Source: an uncultured Ruminococcus sp. (GTDB lineage: Bacteria > Bacillota > Clostridia > Oscillospirales > Ruminococcaceae). From it: a stretch of 13,090 bases of DNA. Below are positions 1-6,584 of the stretch, piece by piece (positions within the stretch are counted from its first letter, which is position 1; the number at the start of each line of letters is the position of its first letter). A program made the translations under genes and the position numbers. Below the pieces are notes generated by a model that saw only the letters and a program-made list of their open reading frames with translations, was not told the origin of the DNA and ran no database searches. Where the stretch lies: contig CAMWRL010000035.1 in the NCBI GenBank assembly GCA_947176685.1, forward strand, positions 1 to 13,090, written 5' to 3'.

Positions 1-409
1 TGATGCTGAGTATCTTTTCGGAACGCATACTATTTTCGTGAGTTTCACCGGAAATTTCCGTTTCTACATCTTCGTCAGCGTCGTCTTCCGGAAAGTCCGC
101 ATCCATATCAATGTCAATATCATCTTCCGGAAAATCCATATAGTCATCTTCTCCGGAATCGTCCGCCCAGTAATCGTCTTCAGACAAGTTTTCGGTTTCT
201 GATTTTTTCTTTTTCTTCCTGCGTTTCAGAAAACCTTTCCCGTCAGAATCAAGAAGTTTCAGAAACGAATAATTTACTTTGTATGTGAATTTCCCGTCTA
301 TAAAACTAACCTCTGCCGCTGCCGGAAGACACAATGCAAGTATCAGCACCAATCCGGATATGCCAAGAACGGCAAGAAGTATATATAACAGAACTTTCAG
401 TATTATCAA
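1..409 (-). CDS. DUF2953-like membrane protein, N-terminal part (C-terminus beyond window)
   Basis: This partial gene is read from a TTG at 409-407 to the left edge, giving 136 codons without a stop. The TTG is chosen because an AGGAGGG box (419-425) lies 9 nt upstream; the first in-frame ATG is codon 91, far too late. Residues about 3-28 are one hydrophobic membrane segment. Then comes a short FIDGKFTYKVNYSFLKLL stretch, typical of the start of DUF2953 proteins. A basic run (KRRKKKKK, residues 62-69) follows, then a strongly acidic linker (residues 71-118) containing two DFPEDD words. It starts 18 bp after scpB and belongs to that operon. In clostridia a DUF2953 protein usually lies between scpB and a GerW/YtfJ sporulation gene, which supports the call. 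The family's function is unknown. The identification rests on context and N-terminal composition because the conserved C-terminal part is outside the window. Confidence 0.72.
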   Translation of the reverse strand, partial: MIILKVLLYILLAVLGISGLVLILALCLPAAAEVSFIDGKFTYKVNYSFLKLLDSDGKGFLKRRKKKKKSETENLSEDDYWADDSGEDDYMDFPEDDIDIDMDADFPEDDADEDVETEISGETHENSMRSEKILSI

Positions 410-427
410 ACCTGCCGTCCCTCCTGA

Positions 428-955
428 TTATTTTTCATTTATTTCTGTTTGTCCCAGCACCGGCAAATCCGAAAGCGAACTGAGTCCGAAACTCCGCAGA
501 AACACGGCGGTTGTTCGGTAAATGACGGGTTTTCCGATAACATCAAGCCGTCCTGCTTCTTCGACAAGCCCTTTTTCCACCAGATTGTTTATAACTGACG
601 AACTGTCTATGCCACGTATATTTTCAACAAAGCTCTTTGAAACAGGCTGGTTATATGCGATTATGGTAAGTGCTTCCATAGCGGCATTTGAAAGAGGTGT
701 ATTGCGTCTTGTTTCAAGAGCCTTGCGGATTGCCGGCGCAAACTCCTCCCGTGTACACATCTGGTAACTGTTTTCAAGTTTTTTGATACAAAGACCGCTT
801 CCGGTATCGCTGTAACGCTCGTTGAGGGTCTTTACCATAGATGACAGTGTTCCTGTATCAACGCCGCTTGCTTCGGATAAACGGTATATTTCAATAGGTT
901 CACCGCTTGCGAAAAGTATCGCTTCCAACGCACCTAATTTTTCCGTGATTTCCAA
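428..955 (-). CDS. scpB: Segregation and condensation protein B (ScpB)
   Basis: ScpB dimerises and binds the central part of the kleisin ScpA in the SMC-ScpAB condensin, which organises and segregates the nucleoid. The 175-aa product is slightly short for the family (about 180-200). It opens with the characteristic LGALEAILFASGEPIEIYRL stretch (residues 7-26). Two winged-helix domains follow, the second including ALTIIAYNQPVSKSFVENIRG (about 95-115) and the GLVEEAGRLDVIGKPVIYRT wing. The start codon is TTG at 955; this start is needed for the conserved N-terminus. It lies 22 bp inside the 3' end of scpA, so the two are probably translationally coupled. The stop is 18 bp before the next gene. 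Identification is by clear family sequence and by adjacency to scpA. Confidence 0.95.
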   Translation of the reverse strand: MEITEKLGALEAILFASGEPIEIYRLSEASGVDTGTLSSMVKTLNERYSDTGSGLCIKKLENSYQMCTREEFAPAIRKALETRRNTPLSNAAMEALTIIAYNQPVSKSFVENIRGIDSSSVINNLVEKGLVEEAGRLDVIGKPVIYRTTAVFLRSFGLSSLSDLPVLGQTEINEK

Positions 956-1671
956 ACCTTTTCACCGTCCTTTTCCTTTATGAAAACCCTTGTATTGTCG
1001 TCACTTATCATAATCCTGCCCGAACGTGTGAGTTCAAGGACAGCAAGAAAAGTTGCAACCCGTGCCGACCTGTCCGTAACTCCGTCATAAAGCCTGTCCA
1101 TACGGACTTCTCCGGTGGAGTAGAGTTCACGCAGAACGTGTACAACCTTGCTCATAACAGAAACTACACGTCTTTTCACAACGGAATTTATTTTGTTTTC
1201 AATTTTGTTTTCCTGAACTTCCGGCTTGATTTTTCGTCCGGATAAGGCTTTGTATACTTCCGAAAGGCGTTCCGGAGAGTGTACGAGCCTGTAGGTCATA
1301 TCAGCCTTTATCTTCATCGGACTTCTTACGAAAATATCCCCTGTATACTTTGCGGCAAGTCCTGCGGCTGCGGCTTTGCACAAAGAATATTCAATCAACG
1401 TCCCCTCAAGTTCCTTTTTCATTTCCTCTGCGGCTTCGGGCTGCGGCAGCAGTGAAGTCGTTTTTATATATATCAGACGTGCAGCCATTTCAAGAAATTC
1501 CCCTGCAAGTTCAAGGTTCTGTTCGTGACATTCGTCCATAAAAATCATATACTGTTTCAGAAGTTCCGAGATTTCAATATTGAAAATATCGAGTTTATGT
1601 TTATTTATGAGAGTAAGCAGAACGTCCAGAGGTCCTTCAAAGCCGTCAAGCCGGAATGATATTTTTTCCAT
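934..1671 (-). CDS. scpA: Segregation and condensation protein A (ScpA, kleisin)
   Basis: ScpA is the kleisin subunit of bacterial condensin: its N-terminus binds one SMC neck, its C-terminal winged helix binds the other SMC head, and the middle binds the ScpB dimer. The 245-aa product shows the family hallmark FRLDGFEGPLDVLLTLI (residues 6-22) followed by the helical DIFNIEISELLKQYM segment. The C-terminal part (about 165-240) includes RVVSVMSKVVHVLREL and VATFLAVLELTRSGRI, as expected for the winged helix. The ATG at 1671 directly abuts the TGA of the upstream protease gene (TGAATG), and the 3' end overlaps scpB by 22 bp. The gene is therefore locked into a coupled operon. Length and motifs are normal for the family. 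Confidence 0.96.
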   Translation of the reverse strand: MEKISFRLDGFEGPLDVLLTLINKHKLDIFNIEISELLKQYMIFMDECHEQNLELAGEFLEMAARLIYIKTTSLLPQPEAAEEMKKELEGTLIEYSLCKAAAAGLAAKYTGDIFVRSPMKIKADMTYRLVHSPERLSEVYKALSGRKIKPEVQENKIENKINSVVKRRVVSVMSKVVHVLRELYSTGEVRMDRLYDGVTDRSARVATFLAVLELTRSGRIMISDDNTRVFIKEKDGEKVWKSRKN

Positions 1672-2361
1672 TCAGACAAATCCCCATTTGTGCATAGGTA
1701 TCTTCACGACAAGTCCGAGCATCTTGTTACTTACAAAATCACACGCTATACTCAGTATATTGAACTGTTCCGGCATAAAATTCAGCATAATTATAAGTGC
1801 GAAAAATCCGAGCTGCATCTGCTGCTGATGTTCATAAAACCAGCGGTCAGCCTTTGAGCCGAGAAAAAACCTCAGAATATTGAAACCGTCAAGAGGCGGT
1901 ACGGGAATAAGGTTGAATATTGCAAGACCTATATTTACGCTGAACAGAAATTCCAGAAGCATCAGCACACTTGACATACCCGTTGTTTCGTCAAAAAATT
2001 TTGCAGTCATTCCGGACTCCGTGCAGAGCAGACAAGCCCACACAAATATCGAAACAAACGCCGCTATGAGGTTTGACAAAGGTCCTGCCAACGCTGTAAG
2101 CGCATATCCTGCCCGTGGATTTTTCATACGGTTGGGATTTACCTGTACGGGTTTAGCCCAGCCGAATCCGGCAGTTACCATCAGTATTGCCCCCATAAGT
2201 TCAAGGTGCGCAAACGGATTAAGCGTTATTCTGCCCTGACGTTCGGCGGTATCGTCGCCTAACCATTTGGCAACAAGTGCATGTGCGGCTTCGTGGACGG
2301 GCATTACAAGAAACAGCGTCATAAGCCTTGAAAACATTTTTATCATTGAATAGGTGTTCAT
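1672..2361 (-). CDS. Site-2 protease family (M50/YwhC-type) membrane metallopeptidase
   Basis: This is an intramembrane zinc metalloprotease of the S2P/M50 family, 229 aa with about five hydrophobic segments. The zinc site is complete: HEAAH at residues 23-27 (H23, E24 and H27, the HExxH motif) in the first membrane segment, and a PVPPLDGF motif at 153-160 whose D158 is the third ligand. An AGPLSN motif at 92-97 and NPFAH at 48-52 are also typical. There is no PDZ domain, so it resembles the short YwhC-like subgroup rather than RseP or SpoIVFB. The substrate is unknown. ATG at 2361 is preceded by an AGGAAAGGA box. It is the first gene of the scpA-scpB operon, with zero bases between its stop and the scpA start, an order common in clostridia. 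Confidence 0.92.
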   Translation of the reverse strand: MNTYSMIKMFSRLMTLFLVMPVHEAAHALVAKWLGDDTAERQGRITLNPFAHLELMGAILMVTAGFGWAKPVQVNPNRMKNPRAGYALTALAGPLSNLIAAFVSIFVWACLLCTESGMTAKFFDETTGMSSVLMLLEFLFSVNIGLAIFNLIPVPPLDGFNILRFFLGSKADRWFYEHQQQMQLGFFALIIMLNFMPEQFNILSIACDFVSNKMLGLVVKIPMHKWGFV

Positions 2362-2427
2362 AGTTTTCCTTTCCTAATTGAAAATTTCAGCATAACGGAA
2401 TATTTTTCCGGAAGCTGATTACTATTT

Positions 2428-2456
2428 ATTATACTACATTATCATTATTTTTTCAA
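2428..2456 (-). promoter_or_regulatory. Sigma-A promoter of the M50-scpA-scpB operon
   Basis: On the minus strand there is a -35 TTGAAA (2456-2451), a 17-bp spacer and a perfect -10 TATAAT (2433-2428). Transcription would start near 2421, about 60 nt before the protease ATG. It is divergent from the rpmB promoter, with the two -35 boxes about 58 bp apart across a very A/T-rich stretch. Confidence 0.8.
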
Positions 2457-2514
2457 GTAATCTGAGCAAATTTAATGAAATAAAAAATTTTTTTCATTTT
2501 TTTTCAAAAAACCC

Positions 2515-2543
2515 TTGATTTTTTCAGAAAGATATGTTACAAT
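2515..2543 (+). promoter_or_regulatory. Sigma-A promoter of rpmB
   Basis: A -35 TTGATT (2515-2520), 17-bp spacer and -10 TACAAT (2538-2543) place the start near 2550. This leaves a short leader with AGGAGGTG (2571-2578) 8 nt before the rpmB ATG. The upstream A/T tracts (2480-2510) could act as an UP-like element. Confidence 0.75.
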
Positions 2544-2586
2544 AGTTGTGTTGACTTTTCATAACAGATAAGGAGGTGCAATCCTA

Positions 2587-2772
2587 ATGGCAAAATGTGA
2601 TATCTGCGGTAAGGGCGTAACCTTTGGTATTAAGGTTTCACACTCACATCGCCGTACAAACAGAACATGGAAGCCTAATGTAAAGCGTGTTAAGGCTATC
2701 GTCAAGGGTACTCCTTGTCATGTTTACGCTTGCACAAGATGCTTACGTTCCGGTAAGGTAGAAAGAGCTTGA
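2587..2772 (+). CDS. rpmB: 50S ribosomal protein L28 (zinc-ribbon form)
   Basis: L28 is a small protein of the large ribosomal subunit. The 61-aa product begins MAKCDICGKG and contains the conserved VSHSHRRTNRTWKPNVKRV core (residues 18-36). Four cysteines in two CxxC pairs (C4/C7 and C49/C52) make this the zinc-binding C+ type; zinc-free paralogues found in some Firmicutes lack them. A near-perfect AGGAGGTG box lies 8 nt upstream of the ATG. The gene is monocistronic, with its own promoter and a strong terminator immediately after it. Length is normal. Its usual lone position, divergent from other genes, fits clostridial genomes. Confidence 0.97.
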   Translation: MAKCDICGKGVTFGIKVSHSHRRTNRTWKPNVKRVKAIVKGTPCHVYACTRCLRSGKVERA

Positions 2773-2789
2773 TTTACATTAAGAAAATA

Positions 2790-2820
2790 CAGGGTATTCT
2801 TCGGAATATCCTGTTTTTTT
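2790..2820 (+). terminator. Intrinsic terminator of rpmB
   Basis: A 10-bp stem (2790-2799 with 2804-2813, one G-U pair) closes a TTCG tetraloop and is followed by seven T residues. It begins 17 bp after the rpmB stop codon. Confidence 0.92.
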
Positions 2821-2850
2821 ATTCATAATTAAGAATTATAAATTATGAAT
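2821..2850. repeat. A/T-rich inverted repeat, 10-bp arms
   Basis: ATTCATAATT (2821-2830) is perfectly repeated in inverse orientation as AATTATGAAT (2841-2850) around a 10-nt centre. It sits directly after the rpmB terminator T-run. A/T-rich palindromes of this type are often dispersed in intergenic DNA of gut bacteria. No flanking target-site duplication or transposase is visible, so its nature is open. Confidence 0.55.
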
Positions 2851-2892
2851 TAACATTAAGATATTTTTAAGGAAAATTAATGAGAATGCAGC

Positions 2893-2921
2893 TTGATTAT
2901 TGACAGATTATGTGATATAAT
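2893..2921 (+). promoter_or_regulatory. Upstream promoter (P1) of the zinc-ribbon surface protein gene
   Basis: TTGATT (2893-2898), a 17-bp spacer and a perfect TATAAT (2916-2921) would start transcription near 2928, about 88 nt before the gene at 3016. Confidence 0.6.
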
Positions 2922-2965
2922 ATAAAAAAAATGACATCTGTAATTCCGACAGTGACATATGACAC

Positions 2966-2995
2966 TTTACACATTAATCAGGAATACGCTATAAT
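2966..2995 (+). promoter_or_regulatory. Proximal promoter (P2) of the zinc-ribbon surface protein gene
   Basis: TTTACA (2966-2971), an 18-bp spacer and TATAAT (2990-2995) would start transcription near 3002. The leader would then be only about 14 nt and would barely include the GAGGTG box (3003-3008). Both this and the upstream candidate are plausible, and they may act in tandem. Confidence 0.5.
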
Positions 2996-3015
2996 GTTAA
3001 GTGAGGTGAATTTTT

Positions 3016-3897
3016 ATGACAAGATGCGAATACTGCGGAGCGTCCGTCACGGGCAGCGTTTGCGAATACTGCGAAATGCCAGTAAAAAATATACCTGCTC
3101 CGCCTAAAATAATATACAAGCCCCGAAATACTATAATAAAGAATAAAGGAAAATTCCGGCGTACAATACTGGCTTGTGTATTGACTGTTGTTGCCGCCAA
3201 TATTATCGGTATGGCAGTTATGGTAAACTCCGGTCACCATAACTATAGCTATATACCGGTTGAACGGGTCGGAGATCACAATAACGAATACGCCATAGAA
3301 TACAATTATGACGGTTACAATATTGAAGAAGCCATACCCGTCTATGACGAAGAACGACCGGTATACGACCAGAACGAAGCTTTCAGGGAAAACGGCGTAT
3401 TCCCGTCCGGAACGTACCAGATAGGCGTTGATATGCCGGAGGGACTATATATATTTATTCCCGAATTTTCAGATAATCACGGCGTACAGGGAGTCTATTC
3501 AGACCCAGAATGTCAGAATCAGATTTCGTCGGCATACGTGCATTTTGACGGTACGAGAATCGCTGAGATTTCCGGAAACGGCTATGTTGAATTTTCGTGG
3601 GCGACCGCCTATAACCTCGATATGCACCCAGAAATTATGAATGACCCTTACGAAAGTGACGGAATGTTTATAGTCGGCAGGGACATTGAAGCCGGCACAT
3701 ATATACTTGAAGAAACGGGCGATATGTCCGAATATGCCGAATGGTATATATATTCAGGTATAAATTCAGTCGGGACAGTTCTCAAGGAATCCGGACAGCT
3801 TTACAGCTACGGTGACTATATGGAAAATATAACAAATGAAATAACCCTTAATGATGGAGAGTTTCTCGAACTCCACAACTGTCATATTGTCAGGTGA
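3016..3897 (+). CDS. Zinc-ribbon, single-TM protein with two extracytoplasmic beta modules
   Basis: No named function is recognised. The 293-aa protein starts with a four-cysteine zinc ribbon (C4, C7, C16, C19), then a basic linker, one membrane segment (about 50-70) and a Tyr/Glu/Asp-rich linker (75-120). Two related modules follow. The first contains FPSGTYQIGVDMPEGLYIF (129-147); the second contains GMFIVGRDIEAGTYIL (216-231), the same GxYxVGxDIxxGxY pattern. Zinc-ribbon/TM proteins with this repeated module occur widely in clostridia without assigned function. The topology is probably ribbon inside, modules outside. The start has GAGGTG 7 nt upstream. The final 8 bp overlap the 3' end of the convergent peptidase gene, and no terminator of its own is visible. 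The architecture suggests a surface sensor or anchor, which is inference only. Confidence 0.85.
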   Translation: MTRCEYCGASVTGSVCEYCEMPVKNIPAPPKIIYKPRNTIIKNKGKFRRTILACVLTVVAANIIGMAVMVNSGHHNYSYIPVERVGDHNNEYAIEYNYDGYNIEEAIPVYDEERPVYDQNEAFRENGVFPSGTYQIGVDMPEGLYIFIPEFSDNHGVQGVYSDPECQNQISSAYVHFDGTRIAEISGNGYVEFSWATAYNLDMHPEIMNDPYESDGMFIVGRDIEAGTYILEETGDMSEYAEWYIYSGINSVGTVLKESGQLYSYGDYMENITNEITLNDGEFLELHNCHIVR

Positions 3898-4726
3898 TTT
3901 CCTCGACCGCTATCGCCTGCATACCCATTTCCCCGTAACGTCTTTCGACAAGACGTTTCATATACGGAGTGTCTTTGCCTATCAGAGGGTCATTGAAATA
4001 ATAATTCTCCTCATCATATCCGGTCAGCACCAAACAATGCTCGTTGGACTTCCAGAAATAACGCTTTCCAGTATTCTCAACAATCCAGCTGTTGCCCAGT
4101 TTCTGAAAAGTCGGTTTCATATTTATGCTTGCCCACACAAGTACCGGAATTTTTCTATTTATATATTTTTCACATATTTCCTCAAGCTCCATACCTTTGA
4201 GGTCTGTTATTTCATATCCAGTATCAAGCTTGTGTTCCTGCGGTGTCAGGTATCTTTTCAGCGCAAGCTTTATCGCACCGCTGTGACAGCCATAACCAGT
4301 ATTACGAGCCGGATTCCCCACAAAAACCTTATTGGGGTCGCCGCCGTATTTTTCTTTATCTTTCCCCTTGCCCTTTTCTGTAACGTCAACGGCATCCAGA
4401 TAGCCTTTGCTTATAAGCTCCCCTGCATTTACATCAAACCCGTAAAATGCCAGCAGCATTGATGTGCTTACAAGTTCGCATCCCGTCGGGTAGTCTTTCT
4501 GGGAATAGTACGGAACATCAACAAACATTTTCTTCTTCAGGTTACGGGAAACTTTCTTGACCGGACTGGTCGTTGTCTGGGTTTCGACTTCCGTTACAGT
4601 TTCCGTAACTGTTTCTGTAACGGTCGTTTTCGGCTGCATTCCGCCTAAAGGATTTACCGGAATATCAGCCTTTTTTCCGCAAGCCGTCAGCGTCAGCAGT
4701 ACAAAACATAACAATATTTTTTTCAT
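3890..4726 (-). CDS. C39-like cysteine peptidase lipoprotein
   Basis: This is a predicted secreted lipoprotein of 278 aa. The signal peptide MKKILLCFVLLTLTAC ends in a lipobox with lipidated C16. A Thr/Glu/Val repeat linker (residues 34-53, repeated TETV) and a basic stretch lead into a papain-like C39_2 domain (about 67-275). That domain shows VPYYSQKDYPTGCE (Q76 as oxyanion residue, C83 as nucleophile), GCHSG (147-150), EHCLVLTGYD (H230 as catalytic histidine) and YYFNDP (N245/D246 as third residue). All catalytic positions are present, so it is probably active on the outer face of the membrane. The substrate is unknown; unlike bacteriocin exporters, there is no ABC transporter portion. GAGGTG precedes the ATG by 4 nt. 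The ribosome binding site lies only 4 nt after the terminator of the upstream gene. Confidence 0.86.
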   Translation of the reverse strand: MKKILLCFVLLTLTACGKKADIPVNPLGGMQPKTTVTETVTETVTEVETQTTTSPVKKVSRNLKKKMFVDVPYYSQKDYPTGCELVSTSMLLAFYGFDVNAGELISKGYLDAVDVTEKGKGKDKEKYGGDPNKVFVGNPARNTGYGCHSGAIKLALKRYLTPQEHKLDTGYEITDLKGMELEEICEKYINRKIPVLVWASINMKPTFQKLGNSWIVENTGKRYFWKSNEHCLVLTGYDEENYYFNDPLIGKDTPYMKRLVERRYGEMGMQAIAVEEIT

Positions 4727-4740
4727 TATTCACCTCGCAC

Positions 4741-4778
4741 AAAAAAGGGCAGTTTTATCTGGAAACTGCCCTTTTTTT
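4741..4778 (-). terminator. Intrinsic terminator after the metK-126aa operon
   Basis: A perfect 9-bp stem GGGCAGTTT/AAACTGCCC (4763-4771 with 4747-4755, 7-nt loop) is flanked by A7 and, on the minus strand, six U residues. The T/A symmetry would also allow function on the plus strand. It ends only 4 nt before the ribosome binding site of the next minus-strand gene. Confidence 0.9.
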
Positions 4779-4781
4779 AAA

Positions 4782-5162
4782 TCAGTCGTTGTCTTGTGTT
4801 TCGGTGGTTTCGGATATTGTGATGTTGGTAACTGCCTTTATTTCTGAAATATTTCCTTCAGAGTCTTCGACAGATGTGATAACTGCAACCTCAATATCCC
4901 TGAAGCTGTTGATTACTTCGGGAAGATTCAGCATAGTACGGTGAAGAATTTCCGTCTGGTTGCCCATATATACACGACCTGCCGGAGTTTCCGGATTCTC
5001 TTCAAGAAGTCGGAAAAGCATACTCAGTACATCAATTGTATTTTTGGGGGATTTGAGTTCCCCGTCAGTTTCAAACGCAAGGTTATACACACCATATTCC
5101 GCAACGTGCAGTATTTCCGCAAAAGCCTGATTTTCAAATTTGATTTCTGCTTTGTTTTTCAT
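4782..5162 (-). CDS. Conserved-looking hypothetical protein co-transcribed with metK (126 aa)
   Basis: I do not recognise this family. The 126-aa soluble protein has no signal peptide, membrane segment or cysteine. It looks alpha/beta: a beta-rich start (AEIKFENQAFAEILHVAEYGVYNLAFE, 5-31, given in part), a helix (IDVLSMLFRLLEEN, 43-56), a central YMGNQTEILHRTMLNLPEVI segment (65-84) and a strand EVAVITSV (90-97). It ends in a Thr/Glu/Asp-rich tail. An AAAGGAGG box lies 7 nt before the ATG, and the start is only 14 bp after the metK stop, so the gene should be on the same SAM-regulated mRNA. A strong terminator follows within a few bases. Its position is the only functional clue: a link to SAM use or to regulation of metK is possible but unproven. 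Confidence 0.82.
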   Translation of the reverse strand: MKNKAEIKFENQAFAEILHVAEYGVYNLAFETDGELKSPKNTIDVLSMLFRLLEENPETPAGRVYMGNQTEILHRTMLNLPEVINSFRDIEVAVITSVEDSEGNISEIKAVTNITISETTETQDND

Positions 5163-5176
5163 AATAAATCCTCCTT

Positions 5177-6361
5177 TTATGAAAGTGCTGATTTAAGCTG
5201 TTCTGTCCTGTTGGTCTTTTCCCACGCAACACCGAGTTCCTCACGACCCATATGACCATATGCCGCAAGTTTTCTGTACTGCGGCTTTCTGAGGTCGAGC
5301 ATTTCAATAATAGCCGCCGGTCTCAAATCGAAAACCTTTCCGACAGCTTCCGAAAGCTTGTCCTCTGAAACCTTTCCCGTACCAAAAGTATCAACCAGTA
5401 TTGAAACAGGTTTAGCCACGCCGATAGCGTAGGAAAGCTGTACTTCACACTTGTCGGCAAGTCCTGCCGCCACGATATTTTTAGCGATATATCTTGCCGC
5501 ATACGCCGCACTTCTGTCAACTTTGGTCGGGTCTTTTCCGCTGAAAGCTCCGCCGCCGTGTCTGGAGTAACCGCCGTATGTATCAACTATAATTTTTCTT
5601 CCGGTAAGTCCGCTGTCACCCTGTGGACCGCCTGTAACAAAACGTCCTGTCGGGTTAATGAAAATCTTTGTATTGTCGTCAATTAGAGTTTCCGGAATAA
5701 CGTCCCTGATAACATACTCCTCAATATCCTTGCGCAGCTGACTTAAAGTAATGTCCGCTGAGTGCTGGGACGATACTACAACAGCATCTATTCTTGACGG
5801 TCTGCCGTCGTTGTACTCTACTGTAACCTGCGTTTTGCCGTCTGGTCTCAAGTAACGGAGTGTACCGTCCTTGCGTACTTCGGTAAGTCTCATTGAGAGC
5901 TTATGCGCAAGCGAAATCGGCAGCGGCATAAGTTCGGGAGTTTCGTTGCAGGCATAGCCGAACATTATACCCTGGTCGCCCGCACCGTTGGAAAGACCGT
6001 CATTTTCGTCATTGTTTTCCCTGTACTCAAAGGCTTCGTCAACGCCCATAGCAATGTCTGCTGACTGTTCGTCAATGCTTGTCAGCACGGAGCAAGTATG
6101 TGCGTCAAATCCGTATTTTGCACGGTCGTAACCTATATCTGAAACTACCTGACGGGCAATTTTAGGAATATCGACCCTTGCGTTTGTGGAAATTTCGCCC
6201 ATACAAAGAATCATTCCCGTAGTAACAGCGGTTTCGCAAGCTACACGACCATACTTGTCCTGTTCAAGAATAGCGTCAAGAACAGCGTCCGAAATCTGGT
6301 CACAAATCTTGTCGGGGTGACCCTCTGTAACTGATTCGGAAGTGAAAAAAACTTTACTCAT
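5177..6361 (-). CDS. metK: S-adenosylmethionine synthetase
   Basis: MetK converts methionine and ATP to S-adenosylmethionine, releasing phosphate and pyrophosphate; it acts as a cytosolic tetramer. The 394-aa length is normal. Signature stretches are present: FTSESVTEGHPDKICDQISD (6-25, ATP and methionine binding with H15, P16 and D17), GAGDQGIMFGYA (126-137, ATP-binding) and the loop GGGAFSGKDPTKVDRSAAY (268-286, P-loop-like). The C-terminal domain also matches (YRKLAAYGHMGRE). The ATG at 6361 is preceded by AGGAGGT. Upstream lies a full SAM-I riboswitch with a terminator, so the gene should be switched off by its own product. A 126-aa gene of unknown function follows 14 bp downstream. Confidence 0.98.
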   Translation of the reverse strand: MSKVFFTSESVTEGHPDKICDQISDAVLDAILEQDKYGRVACETAVTTGMILCMGEISTNARVDIPKIARQVVSDIGYDRAKYGFDAHTCSVLTSIDEQSADIAMGVDEAFEYRENNDENDGLSNGAGDQGIMFGYACNETPELMPLPISLAHKLSMRLTEVRKDGTLRYLRPDGKTQVTVEYNDGRPSRIDAVVVSSQHSADITLSQLRKDIEEYVIRDVIPETLIDDNTKIFINPTGRFVTGGPQGDSGLTGRKIIVDTYGGYSRHGGGAFSGKDPTKVDRSAAYAARYIAKNIVAAGLADKCEVQLSYAIGVAKPVSILVDTFGTGKVSEDKLSEAVGKVFDLRPAAIIEMLDLRKPQYRKLAAYGHMGREELGVAWEKTNRTEQLKSALS

Positions 6362-6376
6362 AGAATACCTCCTGAT

Positions 6377-6407
6377 AAAAAAACGCTCCGGCGTATTACC
6401 GGAACGT
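6377..6407 (-). terminator. Riboswitch-controlled terminator before metK
   Basis: A 9-bp stem ACGTTCCGG/CCGGAGCGT (6407-6399 with 6391-6383, one G-U pair, 7-nt loop) is followed by seven U residues on the minus strand. It lies 4 nt upstream of the metK AGGAGGT box. This is the expression platform expected of an OFF switch: SAM binding stabilises the aptamer and lets this terminator form. Confidence 0.9.
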
Positions 6408-6425
6408 CCTGATTTCTCAAAAAAT

Positions 6426-6526
6426 CCTCATCTGCCGGATAAACCGCAGGAATTAGCACCTTTTCCGCCTAAGCGGAAGGTTGCCGGACATCATCAGCCC
6501 TGTTGCCTCCGTCACTCTTGATAAGG
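6426..6526 (-). promoter_or_regulatory. SAM-I (S-box) riboswitch aptamer
   Basis: Read on the minus strand, this has the classical S-box landmarks in order. The 5' P1 strand CCTTATCAAGAG comes first, then GGGCTGATGATGTCCGGCAACC (kink-turn and conserved core), a P3 hairpin CCTTCCGC-ttag-GCGGAAAAGG and the conserved GGTGCTAATTCCTGC. The 3' P1 strand ATGAGG pairs with CCTTAT (6 bp, one G-U). The RNA would start right at the aptamer given the promoter at 6537-6565. The ligand is S-adenosylmethionine by family knowledge, consistent with the downstream metK. Confidence 0.96.
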
Positions 6527-6536
6527 TTATATCAAT

Positions 6537-6565
6537 ACTATAACATATATTTCCGGAAATGTCAA
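6537..6565 (-). promoter_or_regulatory. Sigma-A promoter of the SAM riboswitch-metK operon
   Basis: A perfect -35 TTGACA (6565-6560), 17-bp spacer and -10 TATAGT (6542-6537) place the start near 6530, immediately 5' of the aptamer. A TTTCCGGAAA palindrome lies in the spacer. The -35 is about 20 bp after the stop of the upstream phosphatase gene. Confidence 0.85.
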
Positions 6566-6584
6566 GAGGTTTTCCCGAAAAAAA

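Noticed and set aside
2821..2850. Miniature transposable element
   Set aside because: Only 30 bp, with no target-site duplication and no transposase nearby; retained only as an inverted repeat.
3851..4462. A 203-codon plus-strand open frame over the C39-like gene
   Set aside because: It is antisense to a well-supported lipoprotein peptidase gene, has no ribosome binding site and encodes no recognisable protein. It is a shadow frame.
4557..4630. Tandem repeat in DNA (TTACAGTTTCCG-like units) as a possible CRISPR or minisatellite
   Set aside because: It encodes the TETV repeat linker of the lipoprotein in frame. The units are short, imperfect and have no spacers.
5323..5586. Minus-strand frame of 87 codons inside metK
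   Set aside because: Out-of-frame shadow of metK with no start signal and no family similarity.
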